The notes: generated by a model from the sequence alone, not told the origin. Counted from the stretch's first letter, positions 35,322 through 44,660 are shown. The stretch is 52,027 nt of DNA from Chloroflexota bacterium (GCA_028876375.1 JAGWSB010000006.1:1-52027); one strand, 5' to 3'. Program-made: numbers and translations.

Positions 35322-35911
35322 AGCGGCGGACGCGTCAACCGCGCGAGGTCGTCCGGGCTGTCGACGTCGTCGAGGCCGCCAAGGACCGGCGTGACCTCGA
35401 GGACGGCGACGTCGTCGCGCCGCCCGGCGAGCAGCTCGCGCGCGCCGACGTCGCCCGTGATGGTCGACAGCGCGGGCCACAGCTCGCGTCGCAGGAGCGT
35501 CGGAGGCGAGTGCCGGCCGTTCCAGGAGGAAATGACCGCCGCGGCGCCCGTCGCCTCCTGCCGGGCCACCAGTGCGTCCACCAAAGCCGGCGTGACGCGG
35601 GGCTGGTCGCCCAGAAGCACGACCGCCGCATCCGCGGCGGGGACGGCGGCGATCCCCGCGCGCAGCGACGTCGACTGACCCAGCGCGTGGTCCGCGTTGA
35701 CGACGACGCGCGCACGGCCGAGCCGTACGCTCGCTCGGACCTCGTCAGCGGCGTGTCCGAGGACGACCACGACCTCGTCGACCGCCGCGCCGTTGGCCGC
35801 GTCGAGCACGTGCTGCAGGAGCGGCAGCCCGTCGAGCGGGGCGAGCAGCTTGTGTCCGCCGAACCGGCTCGATGCGCCGGCCGCGAGAACGACGGCCGCG
35901 ACGCGGCTCAT
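35318..35911 (-). CDS. MocA-like molybdenum cofactor nucleotidyltransferase (NTP transferase)
   Basis: VAAVVLAAGASSRFGGHKLLAPLDGLPLLQHVLDAANG..., VVLLGDQPRVTPALVDAL. Confidence 0.9.
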   Translation of the reverse strand: MSRVAAVVLAAGASSRFGGHKLLAPLDGLPLLQHVLDAANGAAVDEVVVVLGHAADEVRASVRLGRARVVVNADHALGQSTSLRAGIAAVPAADAAVVLLGDQPRVTPALVDALVARQEATGAAAVISSWNGRHSPPTLLRRELWPALSTITGDVGARELLAGRRDDVAVLEVTPVLGGLDDVDSPDDLARLTRPPL

Positions 35912-36885
35912 GCCGCGGCGATGGCGGCGAGCGCGCGGCGGACGAGCTCCTTCGCGAGCGGGACCTTGTAGCCGTTCTTCGCGAGGGGCGCGGCGTCGGC
36001 GAGGAGCGCGTCCGCGGCGCGCCGCGCGAGCTCGTCGCTGAAGGGGTGTCCGTCGATCTCCGCCTCGGCGGCCTCGACGCGCCAGGGGACGGGCGCGACG
36101 CCGCCGAGCACGATGCGCGGGTTGCGCAGCTTCCCGTCACGGACGCGCGCCGCGGCCGCGACGGAGACGACGGCGAAGCTCCACGTCTTGCGCTCCATCG
36201 CCTTGAGGTACGTCCCGCGGCGCTGCAGTCCGGCCTCGGGGACGTGCACCTCGGTGAGGATCTCGCCGCGCTTGATGGTGTGCTCGTCGCGGCTGTGCAG
36301 CGCCGGGTCGGTGTAGAGGTCGGCGAGCGCGATCGAGCGCGTGCCGCGCGCGCCCACGAGCGTGACGCGCGCGTCGTGCGCGATGAGCGCGGGCGCGAGG
36401 TCGGAGGGAGCGACGCGGTTGCACCCGCGCGCCGTCCCGATGACGGCGTGGTGCTCGTTCTCGCCCTCCGACGCGAAGCAGCGCGTCCCGCCCTTGAGCC
36501 AGCACGGGATGGCCTCGTCGCGGAAGTACCAGCAGCGGTTGCGCTGCAGGAGGTTGCCGCCGACGGTGCCGGCGTTGCGCAGCTGGAGCGTCGCGGTGTC
36601 GGCGAGCGCGGCGCGCACGATGGGCAGGTGGCGCGCCAGCTGGTCGCTCGTCTCGAGGTCGACGAGCGGCGTCAGCGCGCCGATGCGCAGCCCCGCGCCC
36701 CGCTCACGCGACCAGCCTCGCAGCCCGTCGATGCCGGTGAGGTCGACGACGCGCGCGGGCGCCGCGATGCCGCCCTTCATCAGCCCGAGCAGGTCGGTGC
36801 CGCCCGCCATGGCCGCGGATCCGGCGCCGAGGAGGCGCGCCGCCTCGGCGACCGACGTCGCGCGGACGTAGGCGAAGGGCTTCAC
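35908..36885 (-). CDS. FAD-binding medium subunit, xanthine dehydrogenase family, with Cys-rich insert (set 3)
   Basis: MAGGTDLLGLMKGG, LRNAGTVGGNLLQRNRCWYFRDEAIPCWLKGGTRCFASEGENEHHAVIGTARGCNRVAPSDLAPALIAHDA. Confidence 0.92.
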   Translation of the reverse strand: MKPFAYVRATSVAEAARLLGAGSAAMAGGTDLLGLMKGGIAAPARVVDLTGIDGLRGWSRERGAGLRIGALTPLVDLETSDQLARHLPIVRAALADTATLQLRNAGTVGGNLLQRNRCWYFRDEAIPCWLKGGTRCFASEGENEHHAVIGTARGCNRVAPSDLAPALIAHDARVTLVGARGTRSIALADLYTDPALHSRDEHTIKRGEILTEVHVPEAGLQRRGTYLKAMERKTWSFAVVSVAAAARVRDGKLRNPRIVLGGVAPVPWRVEAAEAEIDGHPFSDELARRAADALLADAAPLAKNGYKVPLAKELVRRALAAIAAA

Positions 36886-39179
36886 GAGGCCGCCGCCAGC
36901 GCGTCGAGGACCCGCCGCCGCGTGAGCGGCAGGTGGCGGATGCGGACGCCGAGCGCGTTCGCGACGGCGTTCGCGACGGCCGCCGCGGCGGGGATGATCG
37001 GCGGCTCGCCGAGCCCCTTGGCACCCACGTTGTTCGCGGCGGTGTCGGGGACGTCGACGAAGCGCACGACGATGCGCGGGACGTCCCTCACGGTCGGCAC
37101 CTTGTACGTCTCGAGGCTGCGCGTCAGCACCCGGCCGGTCGGCTTGTCGACGACGCGCTCCTCCGAGAGCGCGAACCCGAGCGCCTGGATGACGCCGCCT
37201 TCGACCTGTGACCGCGCGGTGAGCGGGTTCACGATGCGACCCACGTCGTGCACCGCGACGACCCGCTCGACGAGCACGGCGCCCGTCGTCCGGTCGACCT
37301 CGACCTCGGCGAAGTGCGCGCCGAACGTCTTGAGCACGAGATCGTCGGGATTCGGACTACGCGACCCCCTGCCGATGACCGTGTAGTTGTCGAGGTCCTC
37401 GAAGACCTTCGCGATAGGGGTGCGCCCGCCGCGGCTCACGAGCGCGCCGCCTTCGACGCGCAGCTCGGAGCGCCCGACCTCGAGCACGCCCGCGGCCACG
37501 TCGAGGAGCTGCTCGCGCGCGTCCTTGGCCGCGAGCCGCACCGCCGGCGTGATCGACGCGACGGTGAGGGACCCGGCGGAGATGGGCGCGTACGTCGAGT
37601 CCGTGTCGCCGATCTCGACGCGCACGTCGCGCACGTCGATCCCGAGCTCCTCCGCGCACACCTGCGCGAGGACGGTGCGCGTGCCGGTGCCGATGTCCTG
37701 CGTCCCGATGCGCACGACGGCCGTGCCGTCGGGGTTGAGGTGCACCGTCGCGTAGGCCGGGGGCGTCCCGCCGCCGCTCCACAGCTGCGACGCCATCCCG
37801 AGACCGCGGCGCAGTCCGGGCGCCGAGCCGCGCAGCCCGCCGCGCTTGCGGCGCGACCACCCGATCTCCGCGGCGCCGATGTCGTAGCAGTCCACGAGAC
37901 GCTTGAGCGAGTAGCGCATCTTGCTGACCGGATCGATGGCGCCCTCGGCGTGGTGCCGGCGCAGCGCGAGCGGGTCGACGCCCATGCCGTCGGCGAGCTC
38001 GTCGATGGCCGACTCGAGCGCGAACGTGCCCTCCACGTACCCGGGCGCGCGGAAGGCGGCGAGCGATCCGGTGTTGGTCACGACGCGGTGCGCGTGGGCG
38101 AGGATGCTCGGTACGTCGTACAGCCCCTTCGTCGGTCCGGTCGGGTCGGCGACCCAGCGCGCCTGGCCGACGTTCGACCACGAATCGTGCGCGATCGCCG
38201 TGATGCGCCCGTCCTTCCCGGCGATCTTCACGCGCTGGAGCGTCGCGGATCGGTTCCCCGCCGCGACGTTCTCCTCGCGGCGGTCGAGGACGCAGCGCAC
38301 CGGCGCGCCGAGCTCGCGCGCGAAGAGCGCCGCGATGACGGTGTACTTGCCGATCCCGCCCTTCGAGCCGAAGCCGCCGCCCATGTGATCGCACAGCACG
38401 CGGATCTTCCCCAGCGGCAGGTGCAGCGCGGCGTGCAGCCCCTGGCGCACGCCGAAGACGTGCTGCGTCGACTCGTACACGGTCAGCTGATCGCCGTCCC
38501 AGGCCGCGACCGCGCCATGCGTCTCGAGGCAGTTGTGGAGCTGCGTCGACGTGCGATACGTCCCCTCGACGACGACGTCCGCGGACGCGAAGGCCTTCTT
38601 CACGTCGCCGCGCTCGTGGCGGTCGGCGTCGTGGACGTTCCCCTTCTCGTCGATGCGCGGCGCTGCGTCGTCGATCGCCTCCTCCAGGTCGACGACGTGG
38701 GGCAGGACCTCGTAGTCGACGACGATGAGGTCGAGCGCGGCATCCGCGGTCTCCTCGGTGTCGGCCGCGACGGCGGCGACCTCGTCGCCGACGAAGCGGA
38801 CCTCCTCGCGGAAGATCGTCTCCTCGCCGCGGAACGCGGTCTTCGGCGTGTTGAAGCGGTGGAGCACGGCGCGCACGCCGGGGAGGGCGAGCGCCCGGCT
38901 GGGGTCGACGTGCCGCACCCGGGCCCGCGGGTGCGGGCTGCGGAGGATGCGCGCGTGGAGCATCCCGGGGAGCCGGACGTCGTGCGTGTATCGGGCCCGC
39001 CCCGTCACCTTGGCCGCGCCCTCGACGCGCCGGTGCGCGCGGCCGACGATCCCGAGCTGGGCGCCCTCCGGCCACGCTTCGGCGTCCTCGTCCTGCACCA
39101 GGGCGAGCTGCTCCATGACCTCACCCTCGAACTCATTGCGCGTGCGGACGACGCGCGTCCTGCCTCGCTCGTCCTTCAT
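36882..39179 (-). CDS. Molybdopterin-binding large subunit, xanthine dehydrogenase family (set 3)
   Basis: GRARYTHDVRLPGMLHARILRSPHPRA, MGGGFGSKGGIGKYTVIAALFAREL, FRAPGYVEGTFALESAIDELA, NVGAKGLGEPPIIPAAAAVANAVANALGVRI. Confidence 0.93.
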   Translation of the reverse strand: MKDERGRTRVVRTRNEFEGEVMEQLALVQDEDAEAWPEGAQLGIVGRAHRRVEGAAKVTGRARYTHDVRLPGMLHARILRSPHPRARVRHVDPSRALALPGVRAVLHRFNTPKTAFRGEETIFREEVRFVGDEVAAVAADTEETADAALDLIVVDYEVLPHVVDLEEAIDDAAPRIDEKGNVHDADRHERGDVKKAFASADVVVEGTYRTSTQLHNCLETHGAVAAWDGDQLTVYESTQHVFGVRQGLHAALHLPLGKIRVLCDHMGGGFGSKGGIGKYTVIAALFARELGAPVRCVLDRREENVAAGNRSATLQRVKIAGKDGRITAIAHDSWSNVGQARWVADPTGPTKGLYDVPSILAHAHRVVTNTGSLAAFRAPGYVEGTFALESAIDELADGMGVDPLALRRHHAEGAIDPVSKMRYSLKRLVDCYDIGAAEIGWSRRKRGGLRGSAPGLRRGLGMASQLWSGGGTPPAYATVHLNPDGTAVVRIGTQDIGTGTRTVLAQVCAEELGIDVRDVRVEIGDTDSTYAPISAGSLTVASITPAVRLAAKDAREQLLDVAAGVLEVGRSELRVEGGALVSRGGRTPIAKVFEDLDNYTVIGRGSRSPNPDDLVLKTFGAHFAEVEVDRTTGAVLVERVVAVHDVGRIVNPLTARSQVEGGVIQALGFALSEERVVDKPTGRVLTRSLETYKVPTVRDVPRIVVRFVDVPDTAANNVGAKGLGEPPIIPAAAAVANAVANALGVRIRHLPLTRRRVLDALAAAS

Positions 39180-39673
39180 TTCGTTGCTTTACGCGCCGCC
39201 GCGAGCGCGGCCTCGACGATGTTCGGGTACGCGCCGCAGCGACAGAGGTTGCCGGACACCGCGCGCATGACGTCGTCCGCCGTCGGCGTCGCGTTAGCGC
39301 GAAGGAGCGCGACCACCGACATGATCTGCCCGGGCGTGCAGAAGCCGCACTGGAAGGCGTCGTGCGCGACGAACGCCTCCTGCACCGGATGCAGCTCGCC
39401 GTCGCGCGCGAGGCCCTCCACCGTCTCGACCGACCGCCCCGCGCAGGTGACCGCGAGCGTCATGCACGCGTACACCGGTCGCCCGTCGACGAGCACCGTG
39501 CACGCGCCGCACGTCCCCTCGTCGCACACCTTCTTCGCGCCCTGCAGCCCGAGGTCGTCGCGCAGCGCGTCGAGGAGCGTGCGGTGCGGCGGGACGTGGA
39601 GCGGCGCTCGCATCCCGTTGACGTCGACCTCGACGTCGACCGCGCCGGGGCCGAGGGGTCTCACCGTGGGCAC
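39176..39673 (-). CDS. (2Fe-2S)-binding small subunit, xanthine dehydrogenase family (set 3)
   Basis: CDEGTCGACTVLVDG, CGFCTPGQIMSVVALL, GNLCRCGAYPNIVEAALAA; GTG start. Confidence 0.94.
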   Translation of the reverse strand: MPTVRPLGPGAVDVEVDVNGMRAPLHVPPHRTLLDALRDDLGLQGAKKVCDEGTCGACTVLVDGRPVYACMTLAVTCAGRSVETVEGLARDGELHPVQEAFVAHDAFQCGFCTPGQIMSVVALLRANATPTADDVMRAVSGNLCRCGAYPNIVEAALAAARKATK

Positions 39674-39674
39674 G

Positions 39675-39720
39675 CCCGAAGCCTATCAACTAGCCTTCCC
39701 CGCGCTAGTTGCCGTTCGGG
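39675..39720. promoter_or_regulatory. Nested inverted repeats in the divergent promoter region between Mo hydroxylase set 3 and the 3-hydroxyacyl-CoA dehydrogenase
   Basis: cccgaa-6-caactagc-9-gctagttg-3-ttcggg; 8-bp inner arms and 6-bp outer arms, both perfect. Confidence 0.65.
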
Positions 39721-39729
39721 AGGCATGTG

Positions 39730-40599
39730 ATGGCGATCGAGCGCGTCGGCGTCGTGGGCTTCGGGGCGATGGGATCGGGGATCGCGCAGGTGTGCGCCTC
39801 CGCGGGATGCTCGGTGACGGTGCGCGAGGTCGATCAGGCGGCCATCGACCGAGGCTGGAAGGGCATCGATAGCTCGCTCGCACGCGTCGTGAAGGCCGGA
39901 CGGATGGCGGAGGACGAGGCGAAGGCCGCCCGCGCGCGGATCGGCGCGGCGACGACGTTCGACGCGTTCGCCGACCGCGACCTCGTCATCGAGGCGGTCC
40001 TCGAGATCGCCGACGTGAAGCGCAAGGTCTTCGAGGAGCTCGATCGCCTGTGCCCGCCGTCGACGATCTTCGCCTCGAACACGTCGAGCCTCCCCATCGT
40101 CGACATGGCCGTCACGACGAAGCGCCCGCAGCGCTTCGCGGGGCTCCACTTCTTCAACCCCGCGCCGGTCATGCCGCTCGTCGAGGTCGTGCAGGCGGTC
40201 ACGACGAGCGACGAGACGGTGGCCACGCTGAAGGCATTCGTCCAGAGGATCGGGAAGGTGCCGGTCGTCTCGAAGGACGTCGCCGGGTTCATCGTCAACC
40301 GGCTCCTCGTGCCCTACATGCTCGACGCCATCCGCGTCCTCGAGCAGGGCATCGCGAGCGTCGAGGACATCGACACGGCGGTGAAGAACGGGCTTCGCCA
40401 CCCGATGGGCCCCTTCGAGCTGCTCGACTACACCGGCCTCGACATCGCGTACCACGTGGCGAACGTGTTCTTCGAGGAGTTCAAGGAGCCGCGCATGGCC
40501 CCGCCGCCGCTGCTCAAGCGGATGGTCGCGGCCGGGCGTCTCGGGAAGAAGACGGGGCGCGGCTTCTACGAGTGGGACGACAAGGGGATCAAGAAGTAG
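39730..40599 (+). CDS. 3-hydroxyacyl-CoA (3-hydroxybutyryl-CoA) dehydrogenase
   Basis: VGVVGFGAMGSGIAQVCASAGCSVTVREV, GLHFFNPAPVMPLVEVV, KDVAGFIVNRLLVPYMLDAIRVLE, GRGFYEWD. Confidence 0.94.
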   Translation: MAIERVGVVGFGAMGSGIAQVCASAGCSVTVREVDQAAIDRGWKGIDSSLARVVKAGRMAEDEAKAARARIGAATTFDAFADRDLVIEAVLEIADVKRKVFEELDRLCPPSTIFASNTSSLPIVDMAVTTKRPQRFAGLHFFNPAPVMPLVEVVQAVTTSDETVATLKAFVQRIGKVPVVSKDVAGFIVNRLLVPYMLDAIRVLEQGIASVEDIDTAVKNGLRHPMGPFELLDYTGLDIAYHVANVFFEEFKEPRMAPPPLLKRMVAAGRLGKKTGRGFYEWDDKGIKK

Positions 40600-40604
40600 C
40601 GGCG

Positions 40605-41120
40605 GAGGCGGTCGACGCCCGCAAGGCGGCGATCTGGAGCGTCCTGGCCGCGCTCGGGCACCTCGGACTCGTCGCCGTCGGCGCGGGACACGCCGCCTCC
40701 GACGCGCTCCTCGCGATCGCGTATCCGCTCATGCTCCCGCTCGTCGCCGTACTGCACGTCCGTCATGCACCGGTGCGTCGCAGCGGCGCCGTCCTCGGAA
40801 CGCTCGCGGGCGTCGCCGTCGTCGCGATCGGACCGCTGGCGGCGGTCGAGCCCCGTCTGCTGCCGACCGCGCTCGTCTCGCTCACGGTCTGGTGGTGGAC
40901 GATCGGGAAGATGTGGCTGGAGACGGGCGTCCTCGCCCGTGCGCTCGGCGTCATCAGCGCGCTCCTCGCGGCGCTCGCGCTCGTCGCGGCTGCTCTCCCC
41001 ATCGTCATTGCCGCCGCGACGGCGAGCGCGGTCGCGGCGGGAGGCCACGTCGTGGTCGCGCTGTGGTTGATCGCCGTCGCCGCCGCGCTGTGGAGACGGC
41101 CGGACGTACCATCGGCCTGA
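40605..41120 (+). CDS. Hypothetical membrane protein (start uncertain)
   Basis: Hydrophobic ORF ...AAIWSVLAALGHLGLVAVGAGHAASDALLAIAYPLMLPLVAVLHVRHAPVRRSG...; no ATG/GTG/TTG clearly placed at the 5' end. Confidence 0.5.
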   Translation, partial: EAVDARKAAIWSVLAALGHLGLVAVGAGHAASDALLAIAYPLMLPLVAVLHVRHAPVRRSGAVLGTLAGVAVVAIGPLAAVEPRLLPTALVSLTVWWWTIGKMWLETGVLARALGVISALLAALALVAAALPIVIAAATASAVAAGGHVVVALWLIAVAAALWRRPDVPSA

Positions 41121-41122
41121 CG

Positions 41123-42169
41123 ATGGCGGTCCGAACGAAGACCTCTCCCCAGGCCACGCGGCCGCGTCACGAAGCACTCGGTCTGACGCTCGACGACGTC
41201 ACGGGCATGTACCGGAAGATGCTCGAGTGCCGGATGATCGGCGAGCGGATGATGCAGCTCAACCGCATGGGCCGCGCCGCGTTCGTCGGCGTCGCCGACG
41301 GCCACGAGGCCGCGGAGGTCGGATCGGCCTGGTGCATCCGCAAGGGCACGGACTGGGTGCACCCCTACTACCGCGACGTCGGCGTCGCGCTCGTGCTCGG
41401 CCAGGACGCCAGGGATCAATTCCTCGGCGTCTTCGCCAAGGCGACCGATCCGAACTCGGCGGGGCGCCAGATCGTGAACCAGTTCAGCGACCCGGACGCG
41501 AAGATCGTGACCGGATCGGTCTGCATCGCGACGCAGTTCCCGCAGGCGGCCGGCATCGGCCTCGCGCTCAAGATGCGCCACGAGGACGCCATCGTCTTCA
41601 CCTACGGCGGCGACGGCGCGACGAGCCCCGGCGACTTCCACGAGGCCGTCAATTTCGCCGCGATCCACGACCTGCCTGTCGTGTTCATCATCGAGAACAA
41701 CCTCTACTCGATCTCGACGCCGAACGCGCTGCAGATGTCGGCGGCGCCGCACGAGCGCGCCAAGGGCTACGGCATCCCCGGGCTCCTCGCCGACGGGATG
41801 GACGTCCTCGACGTCTACGAGAAGACCAAGGAGGCGGTGGAGCGCGCCCGGCGCGGCGAGGGACCGTCGATCGTCGAGACCAGGTGCTACCGCTACCGTC
41901 CGCACTCGAGCGACGACGACGACAGCCGCTACCGCTCGAAGGACGAGGTCACCGAGTGGCTCGCGCGCGACCCGGTCGCGCGCGGACGCGCGTACCTGCT
42001 CGAGCAGGGCGTCGCCGAGGCCGAGCTCGACGCGATGCGCGCCGAGATCGCCGCCGACATCGAGAGGGCCATCGACGCCGCGGAGGCCGAGCCCGACCCG
42101 CGGCCGGAAGACCTCCTGCGGCACGTCTACGCGGAGGGGCACGCGCTCCCCGACGGCACGCGCGCCTAG
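41123..42169 (+). CDS. Thiamine-pyrophosphate-dependent 2-oxo acid dehydrogenase E1 component subunit alpha
   Basis: GHEAAEVGSAWCIRKGTDWVHPYYRD, FTYGGDGATSPGDFHEAVNFAAIHDLPVVFIIENNLYSIST, YRYRPHSSDDDDSRYRSKDE. Confidence 0.92.
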   Translation: MAVRTKTSPQATRPRHEALGLTLDDVTGMYRKMLECRMIGERMMQLNRMGRAAFVGVADGHEAAEVGSAWCIRKGTDWVHPYYRDVGVALVLGQDARDQFLGVFAKATDPNSAGRQIVNQFSDPDAKIVTGSVCIATQFPQAAGIGLALKMRHEDAIVFTYGGDGATSPGDFHEAVNFAAIHDLPVVFIIENNLYSISTPNALQMSAAPHERAKGYGIPGLLADGMDVLDVYEKTKEAVERARRGEGPSIVETRCYRYRPHSSDDDDSRYRSKDEVTEWLARDPVARGRAYLLEQGVAEAELDAMRAEIAADIERAIDAAEAEPDPRPEDLLRHVYAEGHALPDGTRA

Positions 42170-42180
42170 AGACCCGCTCC

Positions 42181-43416
42181 GTGCGGGCGCTGGCCGGCCT
42201 CGCGCTCCTCGCGGTCGTCTCGGCGTGCAGCGCCGTCGCGCCGCCGGTCGCGACGCCCACGCCGACGCCGCAGCACGGCGTCCTCGCCGTCACCGCCCTC
42301 CTCGACCTCAGCGGGCCGCGTGCCGCGATCGGCACCGCGCAGCGCGACGCGCTGCAGCTGTGGCTCGACCAGCAGCAGGGAAAGACGCGCTTCCCGGTGA
42401 AGCTGCACGTCGTCGACGCCGGCGGCAGCGAGGCCAAGCTCCTCCTCGATCTCCACGCCGCCGCGGTCGATGCGGCGAGCGACGCCGTCATCGTCGGCGC
42501 TCCCGTCATCTACGACGCGACCTTCGGCGCGGCGGTCGAGGCCGCGGCGCTGCCCGTCCTCTTCACGCTGCCGCTTCCGGACGATCCCGTCGCGGGCGAC
42601 CCCGGCGGACGCTGGGCCTTCGCGCTCGCGCCGGCGCTCGCGCACCTCGCGTCGGACGAGGTCAACGACGCCGTGCTGCGCCGGACGCTGAGCCCGTCGC
42701 TCGTGCTCAGCGGCCCGCGCGAGCAGGTCGATCTCGCCGCGGACGCGCTCGAGGCGGAGCTTCAGGCTCGCGAGCTGGACCGCCTGACGCGGATCCCCCT
42801 GCCCACCGACGGCAGCGTCCCGCCGGTCGTGCGCTCGAGCCTGTCGGTCCTGCGGAGCGTTCACTGCACCGCCCCGGCCTCGTCGTGCGCCGCCGTCGCG
42901 CGGGCCGCGCAGTCGATGGGCGCGCCGACCTTCTTCTACCTCTCGTACCTCACCACGCCGCGCGATCTGCAGGATCACAAAGAGCTCGCCGCGCGCGCGG
43001 TGTGGCCCTCGAGCGCGCGCATCCTGCCCTTCAACGGACGTCCCCTGACCCCCGAGAACCAGGCGCGCGACGCCTTCATGCGCGCCTTCGGCGACCGCTT
43101 CGGGACGCCGAGCGCGCACGCCGCGACGGCGTACGACGCGCTCTCGCTGCTGACGGCCGCCGCGGACGCGGCCGGTCCGGACGACCGCGGCGCGCTGCGG
43201 AGCGCGCTCGAGAGGATCACGATGCCGCTCATCGCGACGACGTACACGTTCGGACCGGACCGCCACGCCGGCGACGACCTCCACGACGTCACGTACGTCC
43301 GGTGGACCGGCTCCGCCGTCGCGCCCGCGCTCGCGGCGACGCTCGGGACGGGCATCGCCACGCCGACGCCTTCGCCGACGGCATCGCCGACGGCGACGGG
43401 CAGCGCGCGCCCATGA
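42181..43416 (+). CDS. ABC transporter substrate-binding lipoprotein (LivK/branched-chain amino acid type)
   Basis: VRALAGLALLAVVSACSAVAPPVATPTPTPQ lipobox; VTALLDLSGPRAAIGTAQRDALQLWLDQQQG; ATAYDALSLLTAAADAAG. Confidence 0.8.
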   Translation: MRALAGLALLAVVSACSAVAPPVATPTPTPQHGVLAVTALLDLSGPRAAIGTAQRDALQLWLDQQQGKTRFPVKLHVVDAGGSEAKLLLDLHAAAVDAASDAVIVGAPVIYDATFGAAVEAAALPVLFTLPLPDDPVAGDPGGRWAFALAPALAHLASDEVNDAVLRRTLSPSLVLSGPREQVDLAADALEAELQARELDRLTRIPLPTDGSVPPVVRSSLSVLRSVHCTAPASSCAAVARAAQSMGAPTFFYLSYLTTPRDLQDHKELAARAVWPSSARILPFNGRPLTPENQARDAFMRAFGDRFGTPSAHAATAYDALSLLTAAADAAGPDDRGALRSALERITMPLIATTYTFGPDRHAGDDLHDVTYVRWTGSAVAPALAATLGTGIATPTPSPTASPTATGSARP

Positions 43417-44639
43417 GCAGCGACCTCGACCGCCTCGTCTACGACTGGAACCGCGACGGCCGCGCGCAGAAGGCCGGCTATCGCATGGTCGAGCTCGACG
43501 ACGAGACGCTCCGCGACGGCCTCCAGGGTCCGTCGGTGCGCAACCCCTCGACCGCGGTGAAGAAGCGTCTCCTCCACCTCATGGACGCGCTCGGCATCGA
43601 CAGCGCGGACATCGGGCTGCCCGGCGCGTCCGACCGCGCGCGCGCCGAGATCGTCGAGCTCGCGCGCGAGACGACGAAGCTCTCCAAGCTGAGGCCCAAC
43701 CAGGCCATCCGAACGCATCCGACCGACGTGCGGGGCGCGATCCGCGCCGCCGTCGAGTCGGGCGTCCCTATCGAGACATGCGCCTTCATCGGCTCGTCCC
43801 CCATCCGCCGCTACGCCGAGGACTGGTCGCTCGACGCGATGCTCCAGAACGTGGAGGACTCCGTCACCGCGCTCGCGCAGGAGGGGCTGCCGGTCATGTT
43901 CGTGACCGAGGACACGACGCGCGCCGATCCCGCCACGCTCGTCGCCCTGTACGAGACGGCGATCGCGTGCGGCGCGAAGCGCATCTGCTTCTCCGACACC
44001 GTCGGGCACGCGACGCCGGACGGCGTTCGCAACCTGCTGAAGTTCGCGCGCGACGACATCGTGCGCGGGCGCGACGTGAAGGTCGACTTCCACGGCCACA
44101 ACGACCGTGGGCTCGGGCTCGTCAACGCGCTCGCGGCGACGGAGCTCGCCGATCGCGTCCACGGCTGCGCCCTCGGGATCGGCGAGCGCGTCGGGAACAG
44201 CCCCATGGACCAGCTCCTGGTCAACCTCTACCTGTGGGGCTTCATCGACCGGGACCTCTCGCCGCTCGTCGAGTACGTGCAGCTCGTGTCGCGGGAGTGC
44301 GGCGTCGAGATCCCCCCGAGCTATCCGATGCTCGGGAGCGACGCGTTCCGGACGGCGACCGGCGTTCACGCCGCCGCGGTGGTGAAGGCGTTCCGCAAGA
44401 ACGACCGCGCGCTCGCCGACCGCGTGTACTCCGGCGTGCCCGCGAGCGTGATCGGGCGCGAGCAGCTCATCGAGATCGGGCCGATGAGCGGCGAGTCCAA
44501 CGTGGTCTTCTGGCTCGAGCAGCGCGGCTACGAGCCGACGCGCGAGCGCGTCGACCGCGTGATGGCGGCGGCCAAGGCGAGCGACCGGCTCCTCACCGAG
44601 GACGAGGTGCGCGCCGCGGCGGAGGCTCCGTCCGACTGA
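43413..44639 (+). CDS. HMGL-like/2-isopropylmalate synthase family protein
   Basis: VELDDETLRDGLQGP, FVTEDTTRADPATLVALYETAIACGAKRICFSDTVGHATPDGV, VDFHGHNDRGLGLVNALAA. Confidence 0.87.
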   Translation: MSSDLDRLVYDWNRDGRAQKAGYRMVELDDETLRDGLQGPSVRNPSTAVKKRLLHLMDALGIDSADIGLPGASDRARAEIVELARETTKLSKLRPNQAIRTHPTDVRGAIRAAVESGVPIETCAFIGSSPIRRYAEDWSLDAMLQNVEDSVTALAQEGLPVMFVTEDTTRADPATLVALYETAIACGAKRICFSDTVGHATPDGVRNLLKFARDDIVRGRDVKVDFHGHNDRGLGLVNALAATELADRVHGCALGIGERVGNSPMDQLLVNLYLWGFIDRDLSPLVEYVQLVSRECGVEIPPSYPMLGSDAFRTATGVHAAAVVKAFRKNDRALADRVYSGVPASVIGREQLIEIGPMSGESNVVFWLEQRGYEPTRERVDRVMAAAKASDRLLTEDEVRAAAEAPSD

Positions 44640-44660
44640 TCGTGGAATAGGATCTCGTCC

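Noticed and set aside
15687-39673. Carbon monoxide dehydrogenase (CoxSML) for the Mo hydroxylase sets
   Set aside because: No large subunit shows the form I AYxCSFR active-site loop; the corresponding motifs are CGPKRGHG, GPSGFQRCVG and FRAPGYVEG.
43361-43416. Tandem repeat encoding TPTPSPTASPTATG at the end of the LivK-like lipoprotein
   Set aside because: Short low-complexity Pro/Thr/Ser tail similar to linkers common in lipoproteins of high-GC bacteria; not convincing as a distinct element.
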